64,000 bases of DNA from CAYVQZ01 sp964453435 (GTDB lineage: Bacteria > Abyssobacteria > SURF-5), in the NCBI GenBank assembly GCA_964453435.1, contig CAYVQZ010000001.1, positions 124,001 to 188,000 of the forward strand, given 5' to 3'. Positions within the stretch are counted from its first letter, which is position 1; every line of letters starts with the position of its first letter. Made by a program: the position numbers and the translations under genes. Below are positions 49,815 through 59,076 of this stretch, piece after piece. The notes beneath the pieces are model-generated. The model made no database searches. It was not told the origin of the DNA and was given only the letters and a program-made list of their open reading frames with translations.

Positions 49815-52556
49815 GTGACGAACTACCATGCAGAATTGATACAGCTTCTTGCCGAAGCGTGCGCCTCGGCGAGCAACGAATCCGACCGACATCGTCTTTT
49901 ACAAGCCTCGAAGTCTTTTGTTGCCGAAAAGAGGGACAGCTTGTATAAGATGCATTTTGAAGGCGCAGGCGGGGCGGGCGTTGTCAGCAGATATACCTCT
50001 CTGGTCGATTCGGTGGTGAAGGTCGCCTATTCGCTTGCCCTCGAAACACGGACCGCGCGCTGCCCGCATGCGCTGGTCGCACTCGGGGGATACGGCCGAA
50101 AGGAACTGTGTTTCTGCTCCGACCTTGACATCATGTTTTTGCACGAGGGTCGGCTGGACAAAGGCCTCGAATCGATAAACGACTTTTTGCTTTATTTTCT
50201 GTGGGACCTCGGATTCAAAGTCGGCCACAGTATCAGAACGATTACCGAGTCGTTGAAGCTGGCCAGCCTCGACGACACGAGCCTCACCGCGATGCTCGAG
50301 TCGCGGCTCCTTGCGGGAAACCAAGCTGCTCTCGAGAAGTTTCTGGCGCGTTTGGCCAATCGGATACACTCTGCGGGAATTAAACGCGTGATACGCCGAT
50401 GGGAACGAGAGCGGCAGCGCAATTACCGCGAAGCGGGCGACGAGGTGTACACCCGCGAGCCCCATATCAAACAGACTGCCGGCGGCCTTCGTGATTATCA
50501 TACCGGAATTTGGATTGCGCTTGCGCGGTTCAGGCTCAAATCGCCCCGCGCATTCTTCAAGGCCGACCTGCTCACGGAAGAACAGTTCCTGAAACTTGAA
50601 CGCGCGCTCGATTTCATGTGGCGCGTCCGGAATCAGATGCATCTCCGAAACGGAGCGCCTCAGGATGTGCTGACATTACGCCGGCAGGAACAAATCGCAC
50701 ATGCCTTCGGTTATCGTCCGTCGAGAGGAGCGCTCGCCGTTGAATTGTTCATGCAGGACTATTACGTGCATGCGTCCGAACTCCACCGATTCTATGAGCA
50801 GATGCTTCGGATTGGCGGATTATCGGAGAAGCGGCGTTGCAGAGCCCTGAAGCCCCGTGTCGGAAAGGCCGAGCGGGGCCTGCGAATAATCGACCGCCAC
50901 GCGCACCTGCCGGCGCCGGGCTCGAACTGGTTTCGCGAAAATCCGGCGCGGCTTTTCGAACTGATGTGGTACTGCCAGAAACACGGTGTGATGCTCGGCG
51001 AGGACGCGGAGCAAGAGGTTCGCGCGAATCTCGACTTGATCGACGACCGGCTGCGTGTGTCGCCGGTGGCGAGAGATTACTTCCTGGCCATCCTGTCGGA
51101 CTCGTCACGGGCCGGCTCGACCGTCCGGCAGATGAGCGAGCTTGGCATCCTCGACCGCTATTTGCCTGAGTTCGCGGCAGTGAAGAGCCTCGTGCGCTAC
51201 GACCCGTTTCATCAGTACCCGGTCGATGAGCACTGTTTTCGGGCACTCGAGAACTTGGCCGCTATTCCTCGCCTGACCGAGCTCGGGACCGAGGCCCTCA
51301 AAAAAATTCTCCCCGAAATATCGTCTCAGGAAATTCTTTCGCTGGCGGTGCTGCTGCACGACCTCGGCAAGGTCGATGAAAAGTCGCATGTCAAAAAAGG
51401 CGTGGAGATAGCCCATGCAGTGGGACTCCGGCTGGGCCTGAACGACAGACAAATGGAATCGTTGCGGTTCCTCATTCACAACCATCTGAAAATGACCCAT
51501 TTGAGCCAATATCGGGACTTGGACGATACGGAAGTAATCCGTTCGTTCGCCGTGGAGATGGGTTCGGAAGAGAATCTGAACATGCTCTATTTGCTGACTT
51601 TCGCCGACTTGTATGCGGTGAGGCAGGGCGCATGGAACGATTGGAAATCGGCTCTCCTGTATCAGCTTTACAGGCGCACCAAACGAGTGCTGAGGCGGCC
51701 GCCCGAGCCCGAAGCCATCGATTTCTGGAATACCCCGAAGGCAAAGGCGGTCTGCGAATATCTCCCGCGTGGTGGTTTCGCCTCGGTCAAACGACACCTC
51801 AAGCGCATGAGCCCGCGATACTTTAAGACGTTCTCCGCACAGGAGATAGCCGAGCACATGAGCATGGTCTCCAAACTGCGGCACAGGACGGCGGCATACA
51901 AGTGCGTTGCGCTGCCAAACTATTCTCTTTCGCAGGTTACGGTTTGCGCGGGGGACAGTCTCGGCCTGTTCGCGCGGATGGTCGGGACATTTGCCGCTCA
52001 GCAACTGAGCGTCTTGAGCGCTTCTGTTTTCACCCGTTCTGACGGCATAGCAATCGACAGCTTCCACGTTATCGATACCGAGAGCGGCGGCCCTGTCCCC
52101 CCGACAAAATGGGCGGTCGTGAAAGAAAACCTGCGAAAGGTCCTCCGCGGAGAACGGGCGGTTGGCGAACTGATCCGGCGCGCCGAACTCAGTCCGCGAC
52201 TTGCACAAAGGAGAATGACATCCCTGCGCAGAGGAGTTCACTTCGACAATCGCGTGTCCGCCACACACACGGTTATCGACGTGGAGGCGCCGGACCGAAT
52301 CGGGCTTCTGTATGACATCGCTTCCACTTTTGCCGAGCTGGGCTTGAACTTGTCGGTCGCGAAAGTCGCCACCGATGTTCGTCAGGCGCGTGACGCGTTT
52401 TATGTCACCGACCTGAAGGGCGGAAAAATCAACGATCCCTTGCGAATACGGCAAATCAGAGAAAAGATAGAAGAGGCGTTGCAACCAGGCAAGTCCTCTT
52501 CCCCTACTGACGCGGGCAAGAGACAACAAATCGAAAGGAGAACGAAAGTAAAATGA
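49815..52556 (+). CDS. glnD: [Protein-PII] uridylyltransferase/uridylyl-removing enzyme
   Basis: A 913-residue GlnD, the nitrogen sensor that uridylylates PII under nitrogen limitation and reverses this when glutamine is high. The nucleotidyltransferase domain has 'ALGGYGRKELCFCSDLDIMFL' (about residues 89-110). The PII-UTase helical domain contains 'YTREPHIKQTAGGLRDYHTGIW'. The HD domain has 'LAVLLHDLGKVDEKSH' (about 510), and two C-terminal ACT domains begin near 708 and 818 ('VIDVEAPDRIGLLYDIASTFAELGLNLSVAKVATD'). It starts 15 bp after batE with a GTG and overlaps htrA by 4 bp. No PII gene is in the window. Confidence 0.95.
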   Translation: MTNYHAELIQLLAEACASASNESDRHRLLQASKSFVAEKRDSLYKMHFEGAGGAGVVSRYTSLVDSVVKVAYSLALETRTARCPHALVALGGYGRKELCFCSDLDIMFLHEGRLDKGLESINDFLLYFLWDLGFKVGHSIRTITESLKLASLDDTSLTAMLESRLLAGNQAALEKFLARLANRIHSAGIKRVIRRWERERQRNYREAGDEVYTREPHIKQTAGGLRDYHTGIWIALARFRLKSPRAFFKADLLTEEQFLKLERALDFMWRVRNQMHLRNGAPQDVLTLRRQEQIAHAFGYRPSRGALAVELFMQDYYVHASELHRFYEQMLRIGGLSEKRRCRALKPRVGKAERGLRIIDRHAHLPAPGSNWFRENPARLFELMWYCQKHGVMLGEDAEQEVRANLDLIDDRLRVSPVARDYFLAILSDSSRAGSTVRQMSELGILDRYLPEFAAVKSLVRYDPFHQYPVDEHCFRALENLAAIPRLTELGTEALKKILPEISSQEILSLAVLLHDLGKVDEKSHVKKGVEIAHAVGLRLGLNDRQMESLRFLIHNHLKMTHLSQYRDLDDTEVIRSFAVEMGSEENLNMLYLLTFADLYAVRQGAWNDWKSALLYQLYRRTKRVLRRPPEPEAIDFWNTPKAKAVCEYLPRGGFASVKRHLKRMSPRYFKTFSAQEIAEHMSMVSKLRHRTAAYKCVALPNYSLSQVTVCAGDSLGLFARMVGTFAAQQLSVLSASVFTRSDGIAIDSFHVIDTESGGPVPPTKWAVVKENLRKVLRGERAVGELIRRAELSPRLAQRRMTSLRRGVHFDNRVSATHTVIDVEAPDRIGLLYDIASTFAELGLNLSVAKVATDVRQARDAFYVTDLKGGKINDPLRIRQIREKIEEALQPGKSSSPTDAGKRQQIERRTKVK

Positions 52557-53977
52557 GATCACGAAGAATGAGCCTTCCCTTGGCATCCCTTATTGTGCTT
52601 TTCCTGGCGCTGGCTTTTCCGGCATGGGCGGCGGTCGACAAAGCGTTGAGCGACATCCAGGAATCGTTCGTGGAAATAGCGGAAAAGGCAAAACCATCGG
52701 TTGTGCATTTAACCTCCGAACGGCTGCCGCTCAAAGGGTTGAAAGAAAAAATGGAGAAAGAGGATTTCTTCAAAATGTTCCCGTTTCCCCACTTTGACCC
52801 CGACCAATTTCGAGCTCAGGCCGCCGGCTCGGGGGTCATCATGGACAAACGCGGTTACATACTGACGAATAACCATCTCGTCGAGAACACCGAACAAATC
52901 GAAGTGAAAATAAGCGATTCCGATGGTGACCGCGGGAAAGTCTACGAGGGACGCGTAATCGGCAGAGACCCTGCGACAGACCTTGCAGTAGTAAAAATAG
53001 AGCCGGACCAGTCGTTGACCGAAGCAAAACTTGGCGACTCCTCGAAACTCAAGGTCGGACAATGGGCCATCGCAATCGGTGACCCCTTTGGTCTCGAAAA
53101 AACGTTCACGGTCGGTGTCATCAGCGGCCTCGGCCGTTCGCGCTTCGGCGGCCTGTTGCAAGCGGTCCGGTACCAGGATTTCATCCAGACCGACGCCTCC
53201 ATTAATCCCGGCAACTCCGGCGGACCGCTCTTGAACATCAAAGGCGAGGTTATCGGTATCAACACGTTTATCCAGAGCGCCGGAACCGGCATCGGGTTCG
53301 CAATACCAATCAACATGGTCAAGGAAGTCTACGACCAACTGGTGGAACACGGTGAGGTAGTCCGCGGGTTCCTCGGTGTTCAGATCGGCGACCTGGATCA
53401 GGGCCTTGCCGAAGCCATGAAGATTCCCGATGTGGATGGCGCCTTGGTGGTTGAGGTGATACCGAACACTCCAGCCGAAGAAGCCGGGTTACGCCATGGC
53501 GACGTGGTCCGCAGCGTCGAGGGTCAAAAAATCCTCGACTCCAAGGAGCTCCAACAAGTCATTTCCCATAAAAAACCCGGAGAAAAAGTCCGGCTCTCGG
53601 TTATGCGAAAGGGCGAAAAGAAGGAGCTGACGGTCGAACTGTCAAAATTCCCCGCCAAATTGGCCGCTGCCACCGAGGCTCCGGAAAAAACTCAGAATAT
53701 ACTCGGCTTTTCCGTCGATGAAATACCCGGCGAAATGGCGAGACCGGACGAAAAGGGAGTCATCATCGCCGATATCGAGATGGGCAGTCCCGCTGACAAA
53801 GGCGGCTTGCTTAAAGGCGATATAATTCTTGAAGTAAACATGCAAGAGGTGGAGAGCGTGGCCGATTTCGTAGTGATTGTGTCGGAGCTTAAGCCCGGTC
53901 AGTGGGTGAGCTTCTACATAAGGCGGGGTGAGCAAACCTTTTACAAAGCGGTGAAAATTCCCTCTCAAGAGGATTAA
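52553..53977 (+). CDS. htrA: HtrA/DegP periplasmic serine protease
   Basis: A 474-residue trypsin-like envelope protease/chaperone. It has a signal peptide (LPLASLIVLFLALAFPAWAA), then a catalytic domain with the triad His108 (NNHLVEN), Asp143 (DPATDLAVVKI) and Ser222 (NPGNSGGPL). PDZ1 ('GFLGVQIGDLDQGLAEAMKI ... ALVVEVIPNTPAEEAGLRHGDVV', about 277-355) and PDZ2 (about 375-470) follow. It degrades misfolded periplasmic proteins. The ATGA overlap with glnD suggests it is read from the same transcript, and a strong hairpin terminator follows 125 bp later. Confidence 0.95.
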   Translation: MRSRRMSLPLASLIVLFLALAFPAWAAVDKALSDIQESFVEIAEKAKPSVVHLTSERLPLKGLKEKMEKEDFFKMFPFPHFDPDQFRAQAAGSGVIMDKRGYILTNNHLVENTEQIEVKISDSDGDRGKVYEGRVIGRDPATDLAVVKIEPDQSLTEAKLGDSSKLKVGQWAIAIGDPFGLEKTFTVGVISGLGRSRFGGLLQAVRYQDFIQTDASINPGNSGGPLLNIKGEVIGINTFIQSAGTGIGFAIPINMVKEVYDQLVEHGEVVRGFLGVQIGDLDQGLAEAMKIPDVDGALVVEVIPNTPAEEAGLRHGDVVRSVEGQKILDSKELQQVISHKKPGEKVRLSVMRKGEKKELTVELSKFPAKLAAATEAPEKTQNILGFSVDEIPGEMARPDEKGVIIADIEMGSPADKGGLLKGDIILEVNMQEVESVADFVVIVSELKPGQWVSFYIRRGEQTFYKAVKIPSQED

Positions 53978-54100
53978 CGAATTGGCTCCTAACTGTTTGT
54001 CGAAAAATGAGATGGGTGCAAAGGAACTCGTCCCTCAGCGCCCGTTTTTCGGAAAAGCTGGCGGAGGCGCGATACTCAAGTCCACGAAACCTTTACGATA

Positions 54101-54129
54101 TCGATTCCCCGGCCAAGCCGGGGAATCGA
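54101..54129 (+). terminator. Strong intrinsic terminator after htrA
   Basis: TCGATTCCCCGGC pairs perfectly over 13 bp with GCCGGGGAATCGA, with loop CAA, followed by the T-rich 'gttgattttagttgcttttt'. It would end the long Bat-glnD-htrA transcript. The T-tract overlaps the -35 region of the next promoter. Confidence 0.75.
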
Positions 54130-54140
54130 GTTGATTTTAG

Positions 54141-54168
54141 TTGCTTTTTGGAAAAGATATGGTATAAT
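54141..54168 (+). promoter_or_regulatory. Promoter of the XRE/ImmA-like pair
   Basis: TTGCTT (54141-54146), a 16-bp spacer, TATAAT (54163-54168). The expected start is about 17 nt before the regulator's ATG, so the leader is very short. Confidence 0.65.
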
Positions 54169-54191
54169 GATGCCCGACGAGGGGGGTGATT

Positions 54192-54596
54192 ATGTCTATC
54201 GGTAAAATAATCAGGAAGCGACGGCAGGAAATCGGCATGAAGGCCAATGAACTGTCGAAGCGTATCGGTGTCAGTCAGAGCTTTCTCAGCAATATCGAAA
54301 ATGACTTGAAGGTGCCCCGATTTTTGCTGCTCCACAAGATTGCCCAGGAACTGAAAATGAGCATGGCAGCATTCGACGACATCGAGGGCGAAGGCAAAGG
54401 TTTTTCGGCGAAAGGCATTAAAGCCTCCGGACGCGAACTGGCAATCCTTCGCGACCCTGCGTTCGCACCCATGTTTGAGAGAGACGAACTGGGCAACCTC
54501 TCGGCCCTGGCGAAAAAAGAGCTTGCAGAATTCTATCGAGATGTGAAACGGTACGACAACGAGAAAAGAAATTCAGACGGGTCGTTGAGAGATTGA
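54192..54596 (+). CDS. XRE-family transcriptional regulator
   Basis: A 134-residue DNA-binding protein. The N-terminal Cro/CI-type helix-turn-helix is 'SIGKIIRKRRQEIGMKANELSKRIGVSQSFLSNIENDLKVPRFLLLHKIAQELKMSMAAF' (about residues 2-62). A C-terminal helical part of about 70 residues has no recognisable domain. The ATG at 54192 follows a purine-rich AGGGGGG. It is followed 18 bp later by an ImmA/IrrE-like gene; such pairs usually consist of a repressor and a peptidase that cleaves or modulates it. Autoregulation through the adjacent promoter is likely but not shown. Confidence 0.88.
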   Translation: MSIGKIIRKRRQEIGMKANELSKRIGVSQSFLSNIENDLKVPRFLLLHKIAQELKMSMAAFDDIEGEGKGFSAKGIKASGRELAILRDPAFAPMFERDELGNLSALAKKELAEFYRDVKRYDNEKRNSDGSLRD

Positions 54597-54614
54597 ACCT
54601 GGAAGGCTGGAGGA

Positions 54615-55163
54615 GTGCCGATGCTCTATGAGAAGCTGGAAAAGTTAGAAACAGAGACCGATTTCGGCTTTAACCAGCGGCCGCTCGGCTATGGCGATTT
54701 CAGACGTATTGCCAGGAATTATGAGATTTATGTGAAGGAAAAGCCTCTTTTGAGCGAACTGAAGGGGATTTTCACCTGGTATACCGACAACCCCTATATT
54801 TGCATCAGCAATCGCTTGTCCGAACAGGAACGCACGTTCGTCGCCTTTTGCGAGTTAGGGCATTTCTTCCTGCATGACAAGTCGAACCATTTCTTCACAA
54901 AGATGCGCGACAAATGGCAGTTGGGAGAAATGGAATATGAAACCCGGGTGTTTGCCTACCTCTGTATAGTGCCGACACCGGACTTGGTAGAAATATTTGC
55001 CCGCCGGAAAGGCTCGGGAAAACCCATGGACTTTCGATTCCTCAGTGAGCTGGCGGAACTCTATCACACGACCTTCCCAATAATCGACTCGCGACTGCGC
55101 ATTTTTTACGACTACATATTTGCGCGACCCGACGTTCTCGACCCGTCAGCGCGGCTGGCATAA
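54615..55163 (+). CDS. ImmA/IrrE-like protein with altered zinc motif
   Basis: A 182-residue protein matching the ImmA/IrrE (DUF955) metallopeptidase layout: 'YICISNRLSEQERTFVAFCELGHFFLHDKSNHF', then 'ETRVFAYLCIVPTPDLVEIF'. In the family the zinc helix is HExxH; here the first His is Cys79 (C79-E80-L81-G82-H83). Glu80, His83 and the downstream Glu of 'EYETRVFAYLC' remain. It may bind zinc with a Cys ligand or be an inactive binding partner. It is paired with the XRE gene upstream. An ATG at the third codon is an alternative start. The stop lies only 3 bp from the convergent DUF4340 gene. Confidence 0.78.
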   Translation: MPMLYEKLEKLETETDFGFNQRPLGYGDFRRIARNYEIYVKEKPLLSELKGIFTWYTDNPYICISNRLSEQERTFVAFCELGHFFLHDKSNHFFTKMRDKWQLGEMEYETRVFAYLCIVPTPDLVEIFARRKGSGKPMDFRFLSELAELYHTTFPIIDSRLRIFYDYIFARPDVLDPSARLA

Positions 55164-55166
55164 TTT

Positions 55167-56903
55167 CTAGAACCGCTCCAACCAATCGGAAATGGCGGAC
55201 TCTTGCACCTCCATCACCGTTTCTTCAGGCACACGAACCACAGAATAAAGGTCTTGGCCGGGAGCTTTCTTCCCAACCTCGAGATGGACCGGAGATTCTT
55301 CCCCCGCAAGCCATAGCTTGATGGTCATGGCGGCAGGCTCCAACCCGTATGCCGCTTTCTCCTGCGTCAGTTTCTCCGCCTTTTGAAATTTCATCCCCTT
55401 GAGGTCCCACAACATCTGGTCTATTTCATACGGCGCCATATCCAATCCGCGAGGAACTTTCCATTCCACATCCCGCCTCGCAATCTCATACGACTTCTCC
55501 CCTTTGATTACCTCCAGCTTCTCGATATCAGCGGCGTCGAACCGGATAACGGACCTGTCTTTCAGTCTGTCGGAATCCATCAGTAACGCATTGAGAAGCC
55601 GCTGGTTGGCGGCAAAAACTTCGTCATTCGCGGACAGCTTCGCATATATGAGGTTCTCATCCCGAGACGGCGACACGGAGAGACTGACAAGAGGCTCTTT
55701 TTCCTTTGTCCATAGCGTTACAGCGGCAGCGGGATGCTCACACAAGGCGCTTGCCTTATCGGATTCCTCCTCATCGAGAAAACGTTCTATCCTGGCGTTC
55801 CGCAATTCGGAAAGGAGTGCGTTAATTTCGTCCGCATCAGCCAGCGCTTCGGACGGTTCGGTAATGAACCATTCATCGGGATTATCCTGCGACCGCTCAA
55901 TCGTTATCTCCTCGTCGGGAGAAACGATTTGAAGTCCGGAGAGGTCCGCCTGCGCAAAATGGACCAGTTTCCTGTCGCGCCAGTCATTCACGCCACTCGG
56001 GAGTCTATGAAAAATCCCGGCGTCAAGCGCAAGCACCTGTCGTTGTCCCTCTCGGCTGGCGTAAACGAGCCCTTCCTGTGCTTCGGTCGTGTTCCCAAAA
56101 ACAAGGGATTTCGCGTGGTCTTCAAATGCGAACTCAACACGAGCAACGGGTTCTTCCAGTCCGTATTTTGCCAAATCTGAGGCGTCTTCTTCGACAAACT
56201 CCTTAATTTTGCCGTACCTGATTGAGTCGAGGAAGCCGGTGACCTTCCCGCTGTCGGCTCGGAGTTTCTCCGGAGCCGTCAACGTCCAGCCTTCATCCTC
56301 GTCTTTTTCAAAGATAAGCGATAGCTCGCCGCGTTCAACGGTCACCGTTTTCATTTCCGGCACGGGCAAATCAAGGATCGTTTTGCCCCGTAAGTCATAA
56401 GCGCTGCGGTCTATCTTGCCTTTGACCGACTTTGCAACGGAATAAACGGCTTGTTCGGAGGCCTTCTTCACATAAAGGTCGCGCCCGTCCGGAGTCTCTG
56501 CCCCCAGGAGAAGAGCGCCGAGGCTGCTTTCGCCTGCCTCAAGAACCACTTTCAAGCGGGGTTCGGTCAGGCCGAACGGCTCCAATTCTTCCGGCGTTCC
56601 GACAGCGCGCTCATACGCGAGACCTGAAAGCGCGTTCAGCATCTGCTCGATGGCGCCCTCCTCGGCGGGAGCGCGGACCGGCTCTTGTATCACCCACCCC
56701 CTCGGCCCTTTTTCGGCGACGATTGCGCCATCGGGTTTTTCCAAAATGAGCGACATCACGGTGTCGGGGTCGAAATCAAGGACCAGCTTGGCCTTCTCCT
56801 CCGCAGCCGTGCGGGCCTCTTTGCCCTTGACCTCGTAAAAATAGAAAAATGTGCACAGAACCAAAAATATGACGAAGAAAACGAACGTTCGCTTGTAGCT
56901 CAC
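55167..56903 (-). CDS. DUF4340 protein of the Gld-type exporter
   Basis: A 578-residue protein with one N-terminal transmembrane helix (TFVFFVIFLVLCTFFYFYEV) and a large extracytoplasmic beta-rich region with repeated units ('DPDTVMSLILEKPDGAIVAEKGPRGWVIQEPVRAPAEEGAIEQMLNALSGL', 'VERGELSLIFEKDEDEGWTLTAPEKLRADSGKVTGFLDSIRYGKIKEF', 'KLEVIKGEKSYEIARRDVEWKVPRGLDMAPYEIDQMLWDLKGMKF'). This repeat is the DUF4340 pattern. It is last in the gldA-gldF-gldG unit and overlaps gldG by 4 bp. Probably an accessory periplasmic subunit of the exporter. Confidence 0.88.
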   Translation of the reverse strand: MSYKRTFVFFVIFLVLCTFFYFYEVKGKEARTAAEEKAKLVLDFDPDTVMSLILEKPDGAIVAEKGPRGWVIQEPVRAPAEEGAIEQMLNALSGLAYERAVGTPEELEPFGLTEPRLKVVLEAGESSLGALLLGAETPDGRDLYVKKASEQAVYSVAKSVKGKIDRSAYDLRGKTILDLPVPEMKTVTVERGELSLIFEKDEDEGWTLTAPEKLRADSGKVTGFLDSIRYGKIKEFVEEDASDLAKYGLEEPVARVEFAFEDHAKSLVFGNTTEAQEGLVYASREGQRQVLALDAGIFHRLPSGVNDWRDRKLVHFAQADLSGLQIVSPDEEITIERSQDNPDEWFITEPSEALADADEINALLSELRNARIERFLDEEESDKASALCEHPAAAVTLWTKEKEPLVSLSVSPSRDENLIYAKLSANDEVFAANQRLLNALLMDSDRLKDRSVIRFDAADIEKLEVIKGEKSYEIARRDVEWKVPRGLDMAPYEIDQMLWDLKGMKFQKAEKLTQEKAAYGLEPAAMTIKLWLAGEESPVHLEVGKKAPGQDLYSVVRVPEETVMEVQESAISDWLERF

Positions 56904-58291
56904 GGGTGTCTGCTCCTCCTTATGAATATATAGAGCGCCCCAACCAGGACGACGCCGGGCAATACGACAACAGGAAGGAGGAACGCCAGCCTTGCATCGG
57001 CGGGCGTCAACAGAATCGGCGAAAACGTTCTTTCTTTCGGGCCAATCGCAATCAGAGCTTCTTCCCTGCCGAGCCAGTTCATCGTATTCATGAACAAATT
57101 GGCGTTGCCCGAGAGATGAATCGCCCCGTTCGTGACGAAATCGGAATCACCGAACACAACCACGGCGCCCGCCTTCTCGCGGGAATCCTCGTCTCCACTG
57201 CCAGAAGGCTGTTCCTCCGACACCGCGGCGAGCACTACCGGTCCGCGCGTGTCTTCGCCCGCGTCGAAAGTGACGGCGCCCGCCTTTAAAGCGTCCAGGT
57301 CCGTCTCCGCCCAGCTCCCGTCACCCGTTTTCGCGAGCCATGAGGTCCGGAACCCGAAAACCTCCTGCGGAGAGACGGACCGTGCAACCGGAAAGAACGA
57401 CGCGATATTAAAATTCGCCGTGATGGGATGGTTGGGCGAATATGTGGTAAGGACAGGGGTAAGATAATCGCCGCCGAACAGCCTGCTGAGCCGATCGACC
57501 ACGATATCGTCACCCAGCGTCAGTCCGTATTCCTCAAGAAACGGTTTCAATGAGTCGGCGGTCTCGGGATCAAGGAAAAATGCTGTTCTGCCGCCGGATT
57601 CGAGGTAATCTCGGATAGCTTCCAGTTCCGGCTCGGCCAAAGGTGTTTGAGGTCCGCACACAACGAGCGCGGCGCAGTCGTCCGGGACCGCCTCACGCCG
57701 GAGAAGCAGCAATGGCTCCATCTGGTAGTTCTTGTCCTCGAGAAGCTTCTTTGCCTCGCTCAACCCATGCGCCTCTGTCTCCTCAAGAGAGCGTTCTCCG
57801 TGGCCGGTCAGGAAATATATCCTTTTCTTTGTTTCCCGGGTGACTTTGATAAGAGCGTTCGTGACCTGTTCCTCGTCCAGCTGAGTGACTGTCTCCCGCG
57901 CCGCGCCGCGCTCGAAAAACGCCGCCGGAATTCCGTGGCGGCGAATTTCCTGTTCGTACGGTCTTGCATCATTTGGATGCAGGACGGGATCGATCATGCT
58001 CACCTCAACCATTTTCGACTCGTACTCATACAGGCCGAACAACTCGGCGACCCGTTCGTGAACCGGGCTGCCGGTCTGAACAAAGACGGTGACCTTCACC
58101 GGCTTGGAAAGATTCTTGAGGACTTTCAGGGATTCTTCGGACAAACTGTGTCGCTTGTTTTCGGTGAAATCTTTCCGCCAGTTGTGGCTGTAGGAAAGAG
58201 CCTGGATAATGCCGACAATGCCGATTGCGAGCACGACAACGACCGCCGTGTTTATTCCATATCGTGCTGAGAGGCTGAATCGAGGACTCAT
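56900..58291 (-). CDS. gldG: GldG-type ABC transporter accessory protein
   Basis: A 463-residue protein with an N-terminal helix (TAVVVVLAIGIVGIIQAL), an extracytoplasmic region typical of the GldG/ABC-type uncharacterised family ('WRKDFTENKRHSLSEESLKVLKNLSKPVKVTVF', 'RIYFLTGHGERSLEETEAHGLSEAKKLLEDKNYQM', 'ALVVCGPQTPLAEPELEAIRDYLESGGRTAFFLDPE') and a C-terminal helix. I start at the ATG at 58291, which follows GGAAGG and lies 2 bp beyond the permease stop; the ATG at 58312 overlaps the permease gene. It partners with GldF and GldA. Confidence 0.88.
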   Translation of the reverse strand: MSPRFSLSARYGINTAVVVVLAIGIVGIIQALSYSHNWRKDFTENKRHSLSEESLKVLKNLSKPVKVTVFVQTGSPVHERVAELFGLYEYESKMVEVSMIDPVLHPNDARPYEQEIRRHGIPAAFFERGAARETVTQLDEEQVTNALIKVTRETKKRIYFLTGHGERSLEETEAHGLSEAKKLLEDKNYQMEPLLLLRREAVPDDCAALVVCGPQTPLAEPELEAIRDYLESGGRTAFFLDPETADSLKPFLEEYGLTLGDDIVVDRLSRLFGGDYLTPVLTTYSPNHPITANFNIASFFPVARSVSPQEVFGFRTSWLAKTGDGSWAETDLDALKAGAVTFDAGEDTRGPVVLAAVSEEQPSGSGDEDSREKAGAVVVFGDSDFVTNGAIHLSGNANLFMNTMNWLGREEALIAIGPKERTFSPILLTPADARLAFLLPVVVLPGVVLVGALYIFIRRSRHP

Positions 58292-58293
58292 CG

Positions 58294-59076
58294 TCACGCC
58301 TTCCCTTTCCATTTTGTGATCTCCAGGGACCGAAGGGTGAAGAAGATGAACAGCGCGGCGAACGTTAGGTAATAGATGAGATCGTGTGTATCAAGCACGC
58401 CGCGCGCGAAATCCTCCATGTGTTGAAACAGCGATAATTCGGTCAAAATGAGGCCGTAGGGATCGGGAATGAGATTTTCCGCCGCCCCGAAAAGCCAGAA
58501 GAGCAGCAAGGCGCCGTAGCTGACCGTGACAGCAATAATCTGGTTTTCGGTGAGCGAGGAGACAAAAATGCCCAGCGCCACGAAAGCGGCCCCGCTCAAA
58601 AGCAAGCCGACATACCCCATGGCAAGGCTCGCTCCCTCGATGTCGGCGAACTTGGCGCTCAGCGCTGGATAGAGCACTGTCAGGGCAATCATACAGCAGT
58701 ACACGAGCAAACAGCCCAGAAATTTCGAGACCGTCACTTCCACGTCGCGCACGGGATAGGTAAACAGCAGTTCCATCGTCCCCGTTTTTTTGTCCTCGGC
58801 CAGCGAGCGCATCGTCAGCATCGGAATGATGAGCAAGGAAAGAAAATTCAGGGTAAAAAACATGGGCTGCAGCACGTGTTCCGTCATATTCAAGCCATAG
58901 TGCTGCATCAGATATGGGTTCCGCGACATTTCGAGCGACGCGTTGTAAAATTGTGTGAACTGCAGGAAGAATATCAGGCCCGCCACAAAAAGGAAAACGG
59001 CAATAACGACGTACGCTACGGGAGACTGGAAATATGACCTCAACTCCTTCATTGTCAGAATCAGGATATTCTTCAC
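58294..59076 (-). CDS. gldF: GldF-type ABC-2 permease
   Basis: A 260-residue permease with six helices. 'KELRSYFQSPVAYVVIAVFLFVAGLIFF' and 'LIIPMLTMRSLAEDKKTGTMELLFTYPVRDVEVTVSKFLGCLLVYCCMIALTVLYP' are standard for GldF/ABC-2 permeases. The ATG overlaps the GldA stop by 4 bp. Cargo is unknown; in this context gliding is not implied, since the gldAFG-DUF4340 set occurs in many non-gliding bacteria. Confidence 0.92.
   Translation of the reverse strand: MKNILILTMKELRSYFQSPVAYVVIAVFLFVAGLIFFLQFTQFYNASLEMSRNPYLMQHYGLNMTEHVLQPMFFTLNFLSLLIIPMLTMRSLAEDKKTGTMELLFTYPVRDVEVTVSKFLGCLLVYCCMIALTVLYPALSAKFADIEGASLAMGYVGLLLSGAAFVALGIFVSSLTENQIIAVTVSYGALLLFWLFGAAENLIPDPYGLILTELSLFQHMEDFARGVLDTHDLIYYLTFAALFIFFTLRSLEITKWKGKA

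Noticed and set aside
54186..55163. XRE plus ImmA/IrrE-like pair as a prophage remnant
   Set aside because: No integrase, structural or replication genes, attachment repeats or change in composition around it; the neighbours are ordinary chromosomal operons.
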